Of a stretch of 64,000 nt of DNA, positions 17,277-27,087 are shown piece after piece. The position numbers and the translations under genes were made by a program. The notes under the pieces were generated by a model that was not told the origin of the DNA, did not search any database, and was given only the letters and a program-made list of their open reading frames with translations. Positions within the stretch are counted from its first letter, which is position 1. Each line of letters opens with the position of its first letter. The DNA comes from Gemmatimonadaceae bacterium (lineage in GTDB: Bacteria; Gemmatimonadota; Gemmatimonadetes; Gemmatimonadales; Gemmatimonadaceae): positions 517,074-581,073 of the forward strand of contig JABAQJ010000007.1 in the NCBI GenBank assembly GCA_019186945.1. The letters run 5' to 3'.

Positions 17277-19108
17277 GCGATCCCCCTCGTGCGCCGGGGA
17301 ATCCCGAAGCGCAGCAGTCCCTTCAGGGCGTCCATCAGTTCGTGCATGTCTCCGCCACGGGCGGTCGCACCTTCGCGGCCGATGCGGGACAACATCACCA
17401 GGCCCACGATCGTGAACACGATGTTGGCGGCCCACATGGCCAGCGATGGCGGGACGATGCCGCGGTCGGCGAGTGCCTCGCCGGCAATCAGCCCCACGTA
17501 GTAAATCGCGAACACGGCCAGCGAGACGCCGATCACCAGACCCACACCGCCACGCGGAAAACGCAACGCGATTGGTGCGCCGATCAGGACGAACACTACG
17601 CAGGCGACGGATATCGCGAACTTCTTGTGCAGCTCCACCGCATTCTGATTGACCTGGCGGCCACTCTCTTCCATTCGCGATCGGGCACCCTCGATCGCGG
17701 CAGTGGCGATGTACGGCTGCCCGGGAATTGTCCCGGGTAACGGCACCATGCGGTTGATCTGTGGCAGCGACGCCGTGTCCTGTGCTGTCAACTCGCGGAT
17801 GGTAGCGCCTGTCGACGGTGCAATGCCCGGCGGCACGACGGGGATCGCTCCCTGCTGCCCTGGAAGCGGTACCGGAACCTGCGGATTGACGTTGGGCGCG
17901 ATGCGCGACGGATCGATCGCCGGGTTAGGCCTGGCAGTGTCGGCACGTCCCCGAGTCGATTCGGCTCGGGCAATCGAATCCCGTCTGGCCTTCGCCGTAT
18001 CCTGTTTCGCGCGCGTCGTGTCCTGTGTCCGCTCGGCGGCGAACGCGGTGTTGACGAAGAGAGCCACTGCCGAGGGCCGCCGAATCCGCATCCACCGCCG
18101 CACAGCTGCAGACAGATCGCAATAGGCGCGCCCCAGCGAGGCATGGCGCGAGCGCGGCGCAAGCGCCCCCGGCACATTGGGAACGGCAGAGCCCTGATCG
18201 ATGGTCATTGTGGCCTGCTGTCCAGTCGCGGCCTCGCGCGCGGCGCCGGCCAGCGCCTCGCGCAGTTCTCCTCGTGCCCGATCGTATTCCATCTCGTTCC
18301 GCGACACCTCGTTCTGCAGCTCGCACACAGACATCTCCCGATCGCTCTTGAAGTTGTCTTCTCCCGCGGTCAGGTCCAGCTGGTTGGCGACGTCGGGGGC
18401 TCGCACGTAGTCAGTGTTGAAGTAGAGACGCTGCAACTGCAATGGATCCTGCTTCGAGACCTCGAGCAGATGACCGGAATTGAGTGTCAGGATCAGATCC
18501 TTGCCGTTCGGCGCGAACGCCATCTCGCCGCTGTCCGCATAGATGGTCCGACGTCGCAGAGGATCCCCGAGGTCGTAGATCGTGACTTCGCGCATGCGAT
18601 TGCTGAACTCGTCCAGGTGACCGGCGCGAAGGAACAACTTCCCCGGAGAGACTTCGTTGAGTACTTGCTCACGGAGCGCGAACGTGGGCTTCTTGCGCGC
18701 GATGTCACCCTGCAGCGTCCGAAGACGATGGTTGGACCGGGGCAGTACCTGGTCGTTGAACAGAATCATCAGGATCGAAAGCACAGACGCCGCGATCAGC
18801 ACCGGGACGGTCAGCCGCGCGAGACTGATCCCGGAGGCCTTAAGTGCCGTGATCTCGTTTTCCGCTGCCAGCCGGCTGAAGGCATAGAGCGTGGAGACGA
18901 GCACGGCCATCGGCATGGTCATCGCAAGCGTGAACGGTACGGAGAGCGCGAAAAACTCGCCGATTACGGTCCACGGCAGCCCCTTTCCGACCAGATTGCC
19001 GAACTGCTTGGCTATGTAGTTCAGGAGAAGCAGAGACGTCAGGGCGGAGAGCGCGAAGAAGAGCGGTCCGGCGTGCTCTCGCAGCACATACTTGTGGATT
19101 ATCTTCAC
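17273..19108 (-). CDS. lptF: LptF/LptG-family permease with a large periplasmic insertion
   Basis: About 611 residues from GTG 19108, against 360-400 usual for the family. The N-terminal half is normal: VKIIHKYVLREHAGPLFFAL, SRLAAENEITALKASGISLARL, then a jellyroll region to about 265. Next comes a coiled, charged segment (NEVSRNEMEYDRARGELREAL), a short hydrophobic patch (SAVALFVNTAFAA), an Arg/Asp/Thr-rich stretch with repeated QDT/KQDTAK words, and a Pro-rich stretch (PNVNPQVPVPLPGQQGAIPV), before the three C-terminal membrane segments resume at about KKFAISVACVVFVLIGAPIAL. All is in one frame. First gene of the leftward lptF-lptG-mlaE-mlaD run. Confidence 0.87.
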   Translation of the reverse strand: MKIIHKYVLREHAGPLFFALSALTSLLLLNYIAKQFGNLVGKGLPWTVIGEFFALSVPFTLAMTMPMAVLVSTLYAFSRLAAENEITALKASGISLARLTVPVLIAASVLSILMILFNDQVLPRSNHRLRTLQGDIARKKPTFALREQVLNEVSPGKLFLRAGHLDEFSNRMREVTIYDLGDPLRRRTIYADSGEMAFAPNGKDLILTLNSGHLLEVSKQDPLQLQRLYFNTDYVRAPDVANQLDLTAGEDNFKSDREMSVCELQNEVSRNEMEYDRARGELREALAGAAREAATGQQATMTIDQGSAVPNVPGALAPRSRHASLGRAYCDLSAAVRRWMRIRRPSAVALFVNTAFAAERTQDTTRAKQDTAKARRDSIARAESTRGRADTARPNPAIDPSRIAPNVNPQVPVPLPGQQGAIPVVPPGIAPSTGATIRELTAQDTASLPQINRMVPLPGTIPGQPYIATAAIEGARSRMEESGRQVNQNAVELHKKFAISVACVVFVLIGAPIALRFPRGGVGLVIGVSLAVFAIYYVGLIAGEALADRGIVPPSLAMWAANIVFTIVGLVMLSRIGREGATARGGDMHELMDALKGLLRFGIPRRTRGIA

Positions 19109-19186
19109 GCGCGAAGGTCTGGTCGACGTCAACGAGCCGGAATTGGAGGCTGCGCTCGCCACGTGAAAGGCGCGCCGCCGCCAGCC

Positions 19187-19215
19187 TTGTCCAGCCAAAC
19201 GGGTGGGAATATAAG
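19187..19215 (+). promoter_or_regulatory. Candidate promoter of the sprA-like gene
   Basis: TTGTCC (19187-19192), 17-bp spacer, TATAAG (19210-19215) on the plus strand. It lies 70 bp ahead of the GTG at 19286 in the 177-bp divergent gap between lptF and the SprA-like gene. Confidence 0.5.
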
Positions 19216-19285
19216 GACTGCCGGGACCGCTGGTCGGTCTCCCGTCTCGAACGAGAGCTCGCTGCTACCCTGCCACCGCGGTTTC

Positions 19286-22200
19286 GTGCGTCCAACTTTC
19301 CTGATCGCGATCCTGCTAACGGTCAGCCGGGGTGCCGCGGCCAGTGCTGGGGAAAGGGCGAGCCGGATCGATCTGCCTGCGTCAGGCACGATGCCATTGC
19401 TCCGCTCTGGGCAGGACACGGTTCGCATACGTCGCGACTCGGCCAGTGCGGACTCGACCGGTCGCGACACGTCCGTTGTCCGCGATTCGGTGGCGCGGGA
19501 TCTCACGGTCGACCTGCTGACCAGGCTCGAAGCCCGCGGCGAGCGCGCCAAGAACAGCCGATGCTTTGCGAGCCAGCTGTCCAACTCCACGTTCTCCTGC
19601 CGGGCGCGCTTTGCCCCGACGCTGAACTTCCAGTACACGCTGCGCTCTTCTGGCACGGTTGCCGATCGGTTTCACGTTGACGTCGACTATGACTCGCAGC
19701 GCGAGTTCGACGGCTCCAACAATATCTCGCTCCACTACCAGGGACGGCCCGGGCAGTTTCTTCAGCGAGTGGACGTCGGCAACGTATCCTTCGCACCGCC
19801 CAACTCCCGCTTTCTGACTTCCGGTATCCCCAGCGGGAACTACGGCGTGCAACTGGTCGCGCAACGCTCACGCCTCACGACGAGGCTGATCGTGGCACAA
19901 CAGAAAGGCAACGTGGTGAAGGATCAGGTATTCCACGTCGGCGCACGCACCTCGCAGCGCATCGAGCGGGACATCGACGACTATCAGATAGAGCCGCGGC
20001 GCTTCTTCTTCACCGTGGATCCGGCACTGTTCGGAGCGGCCTACCCGAACCTCGACCTGCTCGATGCCAGACAGATGGCCGCGGTCGCCAACGCTCTGCC
20101 GGACACGGTGCGCCCCGCTCGGGTGTTTCTCTACCGACTGATCCTGGGCGGGCAACCGCCCAACCCGAACGGCCCCCGGTTCCAGCTGATTGGCGACCCC
20201 GACTCGCATCGCGGGCAGGTATACGAACTGCTGCGGGAGAACGTCGACTACTACGTTGACCCATCGCAATTGTGGGTTGCGCTGGTGCGTCCGCTGGCGC
20301 TGGCCAACGAGCGCCTGGTCGTGGCGTACACGGTGCGTACGAATGGCGTGGAGCGGACGATTCCGTTCGTTGGCGGGACACCAGACCTCGAATACGTTCC
20401 CGACCGCGATCAACTGGCACAACTGATCTGGGATCCGCAGGTCACGCCCGATCACGCGGCGTTTCGCCGCGAGATCCGCTCCATCTATCGGTTGGGTGGC
20501 GAAGACCTCCGCCGCGAATCGGTGACCCTCCGGATCGTCGCGGGAGCGGGTCTTGACCAGGAGAAGCCGCCCGGTGGAGCGGGCGTCAGCTATCTCGCGA
20601 TGTTCGGCGTTGCCCAGGTCACTAACCCGGTTGCCTTCGACGTCGAGAACCGCGTTTGGCCACGGCCCTCGGATCCGAACTTCGCCGCGTCGGGCGCAGC
20701 AGGAGCGCGGATCATACGCGACCGCTTTCTCGTCTTCCCGTCGCTCGAACCGTTCGCGCGGCGTGGGCTGGCGCAGTCGCCCACGGTGCCGGCCAACGAC
20801 ACACTGTATCGCACGCCGAGCGAGTACTTGTACTCGACACAGCATCCGCAGGCGCTGTACCGCATCCACGCGACCTACGAAGTCGAGGCTACGGCGGGCA
20901 CTGGGACGATCGCCCTCAACTCGATCCAGTTACGACCGGGATCGGAACGCATCTCGATGGACGGGCGACCGCTCGTCCGGGAAGTCGACTATACGATCGA
21001 CTACGACCTTGGCCGCGTGACTCTCCTGCGGCCGGATACCCTGGGCATCCAGGCAAAGCGGGTGGTGGTGCGTTATGAGGAGAACCCGCTGTTCGCCGCG
21101 GTTCCGACATCGATCATCGGACTCAGTTCGGAGTACGCGTTAGGCCCCGGCACCATCGGGATCATGGCCTTGTCGCAGTCGCAACGATCGAACCTCACGC
21201 GGCCGACCCTCGGGTTCGAACCACAGGCGTCGCTCACGGCCGGAGTCACGGCGGATCTCCAGTGGCGGCTCCCAGGCCTGGCCAAGGCCCTCGGCAGAGT
21301 CGCACCGCGCGCCGACAGCGTCACGACTCCGCGCCTTCACCTTCGCGCTGAGCTGGCCGTGAGCCAGCCGCGCCAGCGAGGCGCGCAGCAGGCGTATCTG
21401 GAGAGTTTCGAGAGCGATGGCGGGGTCGCCATCCCACTTTCCGACCAGCGATGGGAATATTCGTCGCAGCCGTCGCTGGGACGCGCCCTGGCGTCCCGTC
21501 TCGGCAGCGTCCTCGACCTGTCGCGGGCGGCGACGCTGGCCTTCCAGGCAAACGGCACCGATCGCGGCGGTCGCGCAGTCGTATTTCGAGTGAACGACGT
21601 CGACACGCTGGCGACGCTCGTCGGTTCGGGTCTTGCGCCCCCGGAACAGATGTTGTGGCTGACTCTATACCCGCTCGGCATCGGCGGATTGCGCGATCCC
21701 GCGTCCGGACGCTATCGCTGGACCGCTGCGCACCAGCCGGCCGGTCGCCGATGGCGATCGATCAGGACGGCGTTAGGTACCGGCGGGTCCGGCGTCGATC
21801 TCTCGCGCGTCGAACAGATCGAGTTCTGGACGCTCGTGGAGACCGATCCCGCCCGCCGCCGCCAAAATCCACTCGTGGTGCTCGATTTTGGCGATGTCTC
21901 GGAGAACTCCGTACTCATTCAGCCGGATACTCTTTCCGTCGCCGGCGCGGACTCGAGCTATACCGGGCGCCGAGTCGTAGGCATGGACCGGCTCGACTCC
22001 GAGCGCGACCAGTTCTCCCGCGCGTTCGCTGCCGACGTGAACGACCTCGGCCTCCCCGGCGATCGGGCTGATTCAATGACGGTCTTCGGCTCGAATCCGT
22101 CGGTCGTTCGCGGTCTCGCGGTCTGCACGTCACCAGGAGGACAGATCCAGCGCCTCGGCGACTCGCGCGCGAACTGCACGGTTGGCAACAACCGGTTGGA

Positions 22201-25200
22201 CGAGGAGGACATCGACCTGGATGGCGCGCTGAATCTCACAACGGCTCAGCGCGAGCAGGAGCGCATCCGCCGCTACGTGATCGACCTTGCCGATCCCGCG
22301 GCAATCGGGCGGATCGGCAAGTGCGGAACCGTCGTGCGCGACATCAACGACGCCCTCCAGCCCTCGCCGACGCGCTGCTGGGTTCAGGTTCGCATCCCGT
22401 TCGTCGCCGCCACGGACACTATAGCAGGCGGCCCCCCGCTGCGGCGTGTCCGCGCCGTGCGAGTCACGGTCGTCTCTCCGGCGTCCGCAGCCGACGACGA
22501 GTTCGTGACCATCCCGCTGGCGCGGTTTCGCCTGACGGGCGCAGCGTGGCTCAAGCGCTCCTCGCAGCCGCTCCGCGGGATCGCCGGCACGGAACAATCC
22601 ATCGGCGGCTATGTACTCGCGGCGTCGATCGGCACACAGGACCGCGACTCCCTGCGCGGACTGGTCTACGAGCCACCGCCGGGCGTAAGCGACGAAGCAG
22701 AGCAGCAGCAAGTCTTCGGCTCCTCCATGATCCAGATCAACGAGCGGTCGATGCGTCTGCTGGCAGGCGGCATGTCCCGGTACGATCGCGCCGAAGCGTT
22801 TACGCGGTTCGCCGAGGGGCAACGAAGCGTGATGACGTACCGCGAACTTCGGCTGTGGGCGAGAGGACGCGGACGCGGCTGGGGAGCACAGGGTGACCTG
22901 CAGTTCTACGTCAAGCTCGGCAGGGATGCCAACAACTTCTACGCCTACCGCACTCCCATCAACACCGGACCGGGTCGAAGCGCCTGGGAGCCGGAAATTC
23001 GTGTCAGATTCGACAAGTTCTACGCACTCCGATCCCGGCTGCAGGACGCCTGGCTCAAAGGGCAACGGGACTCGTTAGGATGCTCGGCCGCCGACTCGGC
23101 GCTGGTTGCGGCATCCGGGCTGCCCCAGAACACCAGGCTGGATCGGTACGTCGCCTGCGACGATGGATACATGGTCTATACGATCGATCCCGCGATCGCA
23201 CCGCCGAACCTCGCCTCCGTGCAGGAAATGGCCGTCGGTATCGTGCGCGTCGACTCACTTGCCGGCGCCGACCCGCCGCTCCCGAGCGATACGGCCGAAG
23301 TGTGGGTCGACGATATCCGCCTTGCCAGCGTCGTGAGCGAAACCGGATACGCAGCGGAAATCGGAGCGACGCTCGATGCCGGCGCGTTCGGCACTCTCCG
23401 AGTCCGCGCGTCCCGCCGCGATCCGCATTTCCGCCAGTTGGGCGAGCAGGCGAATTACCTGACGAGCAACGATCTGGAGATCGCCGGCACCCTGCAGCTC
23501 GAACGATTCCTGCCTCACGACGTAGGGATCAGCATCCCGTTGACCGTACTGCACACGACCGCTGGTGCCACACCGCTCTTTCTCTCGAGATCGGATATCC
23601 GGGGCGCGGACATTACGGACCTCCGATCGCCGCGATCGTCGTTGACGACTTTCACTCTCGGACTCAGACGTCGCACGCCGATGACCGGCCCACTCGCTCC
23701 GCTGGCCAACAACCTCGGCGTAAACGCTGTGTGGAACAGCAACGGCAACCGTAGCGAATTCCAGACAGGGAGGGTGCGCGATTTCAACGTCGGCATCGAG
23801 TACCTCGGTGTGAGTGAGACGCCGCAGGGCGGCGCCGGCGTCGGCCAGTTTGTCGCCGCTATCCTCGGTGGGGCCAAGCCACCCGGCACGGCGCTATGGC
23901 CGACGAGCGCGCACGTCAGCAGCAACCTCGAACGAGGTACCGATCGACGCGAATCGTTCCTCAAGCCGGCGTCGGCGTTCGACGACACGGCACGTGTCGC
24001 CACCGGCGAAACCTACGTCTGGCGCACGAGCACCAACATCGAGTTCCGTCCGCTGGCGGGAGTCAGTGCCCGCTGGGATGCGCTGACACTGCGCGACTTG
24101 CGCAACTACGCCGCGTCGCCGTCTGCCGGGCTTCCCAGCGGGCTGGAGCAGAGCCGGGTCGCTGGCCTCGACCTGGGATTCGAGCGCGAACGCCGCATGT
24201 CGGCATCGCTCGTCTACGCCCCCGTCCCAGCTGGCTGGTTCCGCCCGCGACTCGACCTTGGATCCAGCTACAACATGCTTCGCGATCCCAACAACCGATC
24301 GTTCGACACCACCGGTTCGGTGCCGACACTGGCCCGACGCTTCGGCAACACACAGCGCATCAGCGCCACTGCCGTGATTGACCTTCAGACTTATGCCGAG
24401 TCGCTGATGAACGCGAGTCCCCTGACCGGACGATTGCTGCGGGCGATCACGCCGATCGATGTGTCCGTTACCCGCGATCTCCTCACAGCGTACGACGGGG
24501 CCCGGCTTTCTCCCTCCTTCGGTTTCCAGTTCGGCCTCGGAGGCATCGATGCCTTCCGGGCGTTCGACGGCGTCATGGCGGCGAGCGCCGGTTCAGCCAC
24601 GACCTGGACGCTGAGCAACAGCGTCGCGCTGCCTTGGGGGACGGCGCTCACGGGCCGTGTGCAGCATGGCACTTCGCGCCAGTGGGCGCGCCAGCTTGCC
24701 GGTCGCCAGCTTCCGTTGGATGGCGAGCAGCAGCTTCTCCCCGACGTCACCCTGCGCTGGATGGGACGTCCGCAGTTGTTGAGCGGTATACTATCGAGAG
24801 TGGGTACGTCCCTGCGCTACGTCGACTCAAAGCAGGCGTTCATGGCGCCGCCGCCGTACAGCGGAGCAAGCGCGGAGCGTCGTACGACGCGCCTGCGAAG
24901 CTGGCCCCTGACGGCGAATGCCGTGACCACCTGGGGGAACCTGACGCTGTCGGGCGCATTTGCGCGGTCCGAGCGCACGGACTCCCTGCCTGGGAGTGTC
25001 GGCGTGTCGTCGTCGTCGGACCTGACGACAGAGGTCTCGCGCGCTTTCTCGCTTCCCGAATCGTGGGACTTCCAGAGCAACCTCAGGACGCGCCTGAGCT
25101 ACCAGCGCTCGGAGTCCCAGAGCTACGTTTCCAACGTCGCGGCGGCAGCGTCGCGCAGCCGCCTCACGGACAACGGGAGGACATCGTTCTCGTTCAATGC

Positions 25201-25345
25201 AGATACCGACGTCGCGGACAACATGACCTTCTCCGTACAGGGATCCAGAGTGGTGACGTTCGACCGGAACTTCAACCGGCGATTCACCCAGGTCATCGTG
25301 TCGGCCGTGCTGCAGATTCAGTTCTTCGGTGGAGCCCTGAGGTGA
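19286..25345 (+). CDS. sprA: SprA-like giant outer-membrane protein (type IX secretion translocon homologue)
   Basis: 2019 residues from GTG 19286, which opens a Sec signal (MRPTFLIAILLTVSRGAAASA); no good Shine-Dalgarno is seen, and the frame is open antisense-like further upstream. SprA forms the outer-membrane channel of type IX secretion in Bacteroidota, where it is about 2400 residues. SprA-like features are the repeated module with a pre-formed strand pair (SIQLRPGSERISMDGRPLVREVDYTIDYDLGRVTLLRPD), a long periplasm-facing region with AYLESFESDGG, the matching position of the AYVDDFEG-type word in SprA, and a beta-strand-rich C-terminal third ending VIVSAVLQIQFFGGALR. No other T9SS component is in the window. 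Family assignment is good; function as a secretion channel is inferred. Confidence 0.75.
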   Translation: MRPTFLIAILLTVSRGAAASAGERASRIDLPASGTMPLLRSGQDTVRIRRDSASADSTGRDTSVVRDSVARDLTVDLLTRLEARGERAKNSRCFASQLSNSTFSCRARFAPTLNFQYTLRSSGTVADRFHVDVDYDSQREFDGSNNISLHYQGRPGQFLQRVDVGNVSFAPPNSRFLTSGIPSGNYGVQLVAQRSRLTTRLIVAQQKGNVVKDQVFHVGARTSQRIERDIDDYQIEPRRFFFTVDPALFGAAYPNLDLLDARQMAAVANALPDTVRPARVFLYRLILGGQPPNPNGPRFQLIGDPDSHRGQVYELLRENVDYYVDPSQLWVALVRPLALANERLVVAYTVRTNGVERTIPFVGGTPDLEYVPDRDQLAQLIWDPQVTPDHAAFRREIRSIYRLGGEDLRRESVTLRIVAGAGLDQEKPPGGAGVSYLAMFGVAQVTNPVAFDVENRVWPRPSDPNFAASGAAGARIIRDRFLVFPSLEPFARRGLAQSPTVPANDTLYRTPSEYLYSTQHPQALYRIHATYEVEATAGTGTIALNSIQLRPGSERISMDGRPLVREVDYTIDYDLGRVTLLRPDTLGIQAKRVVVRYEENPLFAAVPTSIIGLSSEYALGPGTIGIMALSQSQRSNLTRPTLGFEPQASLTAGVTADLQWRLPGLAKALGRVAPRADSVTTPRLHLRAELAVSQPRQRGAQQAYLESFESDGGVAIPLSDQRWEYSSQPSLGRALASRLGSVLDLSRAATLAFQANGTDRGGRAVVFRVNDVDTLATLVGSGLAPPEQMLWLTLYPLGIGGLRDPASGRYRWTAAHQPAGRRWRSIRTALGTGGSGVDLSRVEQIEFWTLVETDPARRRQNPLVVLDFGDVSENSVLIQPDTLSVAGADSSYTGRRVVGMDRLDSERDQFSRAFAADVNDLGLPGDRADSMTVFGSNPSVVRGLAVCTSPGGQIQRLGDSRANCTVGNNRLDEEDIDLDGALNLTTAQREQERIRRYVIDLADPAAIGRIGKCGTVVRDINDALQPSPTRCWVQVRIPFVAATDTIAGGPPLRRVRAVRVTVVSPASAADDEFVTIPLARFRLTGAAWLKRSSQPLRGIAGTEQSIGGYVLAASIGTQDRDSLRGLVYEPPPGVSDEAEQQQVFGSSMIQINERSMRLLAGGMSRYDRAEAFTRFAEGQRSVMTYRELRLWARGRGRGWGAQGDLQFYVKLGRDANNFYAYRTPINTGPGRSAWEPEIRVRFDKFYALRSRLQDAWLKGQRDSLGCSAADSALVAASGLPQNTRLDRYVACDDGYMVYTIDPAIAPPNLASVQEMAVGIVRVDSLAGADPPLPSDTAEVWVDDIRLASVVSETGYAAEIGATLDAGAFGTLRVRASRRDPHFRQLGEQANYLTSNDLEIAGTLQLERFLPHDVGISIPLTVLHTTAGATPLFLSRSDIRGADITDLRSPRSSLTTFTLGLRRRTPMTGPLAPLANNLGVNAVWNSNGNRSEFQTGRVRDFNVGIEYLGVSETPQGGAGVGQFVAAILGGAKPPGTALWPTSAHVSSNLERGTDRRESFLKPASAFDDTARVATGETYVWRTSTNIEFRPLAGVSARWDALTLRDLRNYAASPSAGLPSGLEQSRVAGLDLGFERERRMSASLVYAPVPAGWFRPRLDLGSSYNMLRDPNNRSFDTTGSVPTLARRFGNTQRISATAVIDLQTYAESLMNASPLTGRLLRAITPIDVSVTRDLLTAYDGARLSPSFGFQFGLGGIDAFRAFDGVMAASAGSATTWTLSNSVALPWGTALTGRVQHGTSRQWARQLAGRQLPLDGEQQLLPDVTLRWMGRPQLLSGILSRVGTSLRYVDSKQAFMAPPPYSGASAERRTTRLRSWPLTANAVTTWGNLTLSGAFARSERTDSLPGSVGVSSSSDLTTEVSRAFSLPESWDFQSNLRTRLSYQRSESQSYVSNVAAAASRSRLTDNGRTSFSFNADTDVADNMTFSVQGSRVVTFDRNFNRRFTQVIVSAVLQIQFFGGALR

Positions 25346-25347
25346 GA

Positions 25348-26247
25348 ATGCTTGCCTGGTGCTGCGCGCTCTGGACCCTGTTGGGCTGTGCCCGGAGCGA
25401 AGCAAGTGGCAGCCGCAGCGGACCGTTCAACGGGCAAGCCGCGCTCGGCTATGCGAAAGCTCAGGTGGATTTCGGGCCGCGCGTCCCGGGCACGGACGCG
25501 CATCGCCTGGCCGGAGACTGGATCGTGGCCCGGATGAGAGAGCGTGCGGACACCGTCATCGAACAGACGTGGACACATCGCACCGCCGCTGGAAGGGACC
25601 TGCCGATGCGAAACGTGCTGGCACGTTTCCGACCCGATGTGGCCGAACGAATCCTGTACGTCACACACTGGGACTCCCGCCCGACGTCGGACTCGGAAAC
25701 GAACGATGCCTTGCGAATGCAGGCCGTCCCCGGGGCGAACGATGGCGCATCCGGCGTTGGTCTGTTCGTCGCGTTAGGTGACGTGTTGAAGAAGACGCCA
25801 CCGTCTGTCGGTGTGGACCTGCTGTTCGTCGACGGCGAAGACTACGGTAACTTCGACAAGAACGAGGACGTCCTCATCGGTTCGCGTTACTTCGCCGAGC
25901 ACCTGCCCGCAGCGAACTACCAGATCCTGTTCGGCGTGTTGTGGGACATGATTGGCGATGCCGACTTGCAAGTCTACCAGGAAACGCATTCGCTGGAACG
26001 CGCACCGGAAGTGGTTTCCCGGGTCTGGCAGACGGCGGCGGATCTCGGCTACTCTCGGTGGTTCATTCCCGAGTCGCGCTATACGGTCACCGACGACCAC
26101 CTTCCCCTGCTCGACAAGGGTCTGCGCGTCATCGACGTAATCGACCTCGATTATCCGGCGCACCACACGACGCGGGATACGATCGATCGCGTTTCGGCCA
26201 ACTCCCTGAAGATCGTCGGGGACGTCGCCTACGCGCTCGTCCGCTGA
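25348..26247 (+). CDS. Glutaminyl-peptide cyclotransferase-like lipoprotein (M28 fold)
   Basis: 299 residues. ATG 25348 has GAGGTG just upstream; GTG 25342, overlapping the sprA stop as GTGA, is an alternative adding two residues. MLAWCCALWTLLGCARS is a lipoprotein signal with lipobox LLGC. The mature part follows bacterial glutaminyl cyclases closely: QVDFGPRVPGTDAH, THWDSRP, PGANDGASGVG, VDLLFVDGEDYG, IGSRYFAEH, VTDDH and HHTTRDTID, with zinc-binding Asp, Glu/Asp and His positions in place. The enzyme converts N-terminal Gln of exported proteins to pyroglutamate. Coupling to a SprA-like gene is notable because in type IX systems secreted proteins are commonly cyclised. A plain aminopeptidase role is the alternative. 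Confidence 0.8.
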   Translation: MLAWCCALWTLLGCARSEASGSRSGPFNGQAALGYAKAQVDFGPRVPGTDAHRLAGDWIVARMRERADTVIEQTWTHRTAAGRDLPMRNVLARFRPDVAERILYVTHWDSRPTSDSETNDALRMQAVPGANDGASGVGLFVALGDVLKKTPPSVGVDLLFVDGEDYGNFDKNEDVLIGSRYFAEHLPAANYQILFGVLWDMIGDADLQVYQETHSLERAPEVVSRVWQTAADLGYSRWFIPESRYTVTDDHLPLLDKGLRVIDVIDLDYPAHHTTRDTIDRVSANSLKIVGDVAYALVR

Positions 26248-26379
26248 CGTTGGACGCCTGAGGGATCGCGCGGACGACCAGCGCGTCCCAGTGCCCGGTA
26301 AAGCGATCGGCAATGCCATGATGCGGCTGGCGACGATCCGGTAACGGTTCGAGCCGTCGCCGGTGACAGTCTTCGGCAC

Positions 26380-27046
26380 ATGGCGACTCCTGCCGAACGA
26401 CGAGCCCTTGGCGCATGCTGTGCTATCCTCGTATGCGGTCTGACACTCCGCGCATGGAGTGCATCGCGAACGCCCGCCGCTCCGGCCACCGCAGGACTGG
26501 ATGCGCACATCGCGGCCATCGAGAGCTTGCGGCAGAAAGGCCCGCGGGGATCTCCGCGACGAGCGAAGAAGACCAAGGCCAGCCGCGGCGGGAGCGCGGA
26601 TACGATGATTGCGACCCCAAGAACGCCCGCAGTTGGCGACACGATCGTTGACGTCGATGTGGCGTCCGCGGCCGAACTGGAACGGCTCCCGGGAATCGGT
26701 CCATCGCTTGCCATGCGCATCGTGGCCAGGCGCGACTCCTGCGGCGCTTTCGGAGGGATGGATGGACTGGACCAGGTCCGGGGGGTGGGGCCGTCGTTGC
26801 TGCGTCAACTCGAACGTCGGATACGGTTCTCCCGGATTCCAGACGGGCGTTGTGTGCATCCAGAGCAACGACCGGCGCGCGATGCCGGCGAGTCCGGTCA
26901 AAGTGACCTTTGGGGCCGCGATGCGTCCCTCAGGTGCGGTTTCGGGGTGGATCGAACGCTCCGTCCGCCACACATCGACGCAGTACCTCGAACTTCCCGA
27001 TCTCGGTCCGCCCGCGGTCAGCGGTGCGAACGAGTCACGCGCGTAA
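26380..27046 (+). CDS. comEA: ComEA-like helix-hairpin-helix protein, apparent frameshift
   Basis: Starts ATG 26380 with a membrane anchor (ALGACCAILVCGLTLRAW), a charged linker, then a paired HhH DNA-binding domain (DVASAAELERLPGIGPSLAMRIVARRD and LDQVRGVGPSLLRQLERR). In competence systems ComEA binds incoming DNA at the membrane. After the HhH domain the frame has no stop and runs into pilB, but base use changes: G/C at third positions is higher in the +1 frame from about 26840 to TAA 27046. Removing one C from the CCC run at 26831-26833 would give ...RIRFSGFQTG and a stop 41 nt before pilB. I therefore read it as one gene with a 1-nt insertion; an in-frame fusion to pilB is the alternative. 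Confidence 0.55.
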
Positions 27047-27087
27047 GTCGCGCACACAACTCCACTTTCCTTCGCCCTTCGAATCTC

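Noticed and set aside
18143..19285. Upstream extension of the SprA-like frame
   Set aside because: It runs antisense through lptF; the signal peptide begins at 19286.
26882..27046. Separate 54-codon gene between comEA-like and pilB
   Set aside because: No ribosome binding site; better explained as the frameshifted 3' end of the comEA-like gene.
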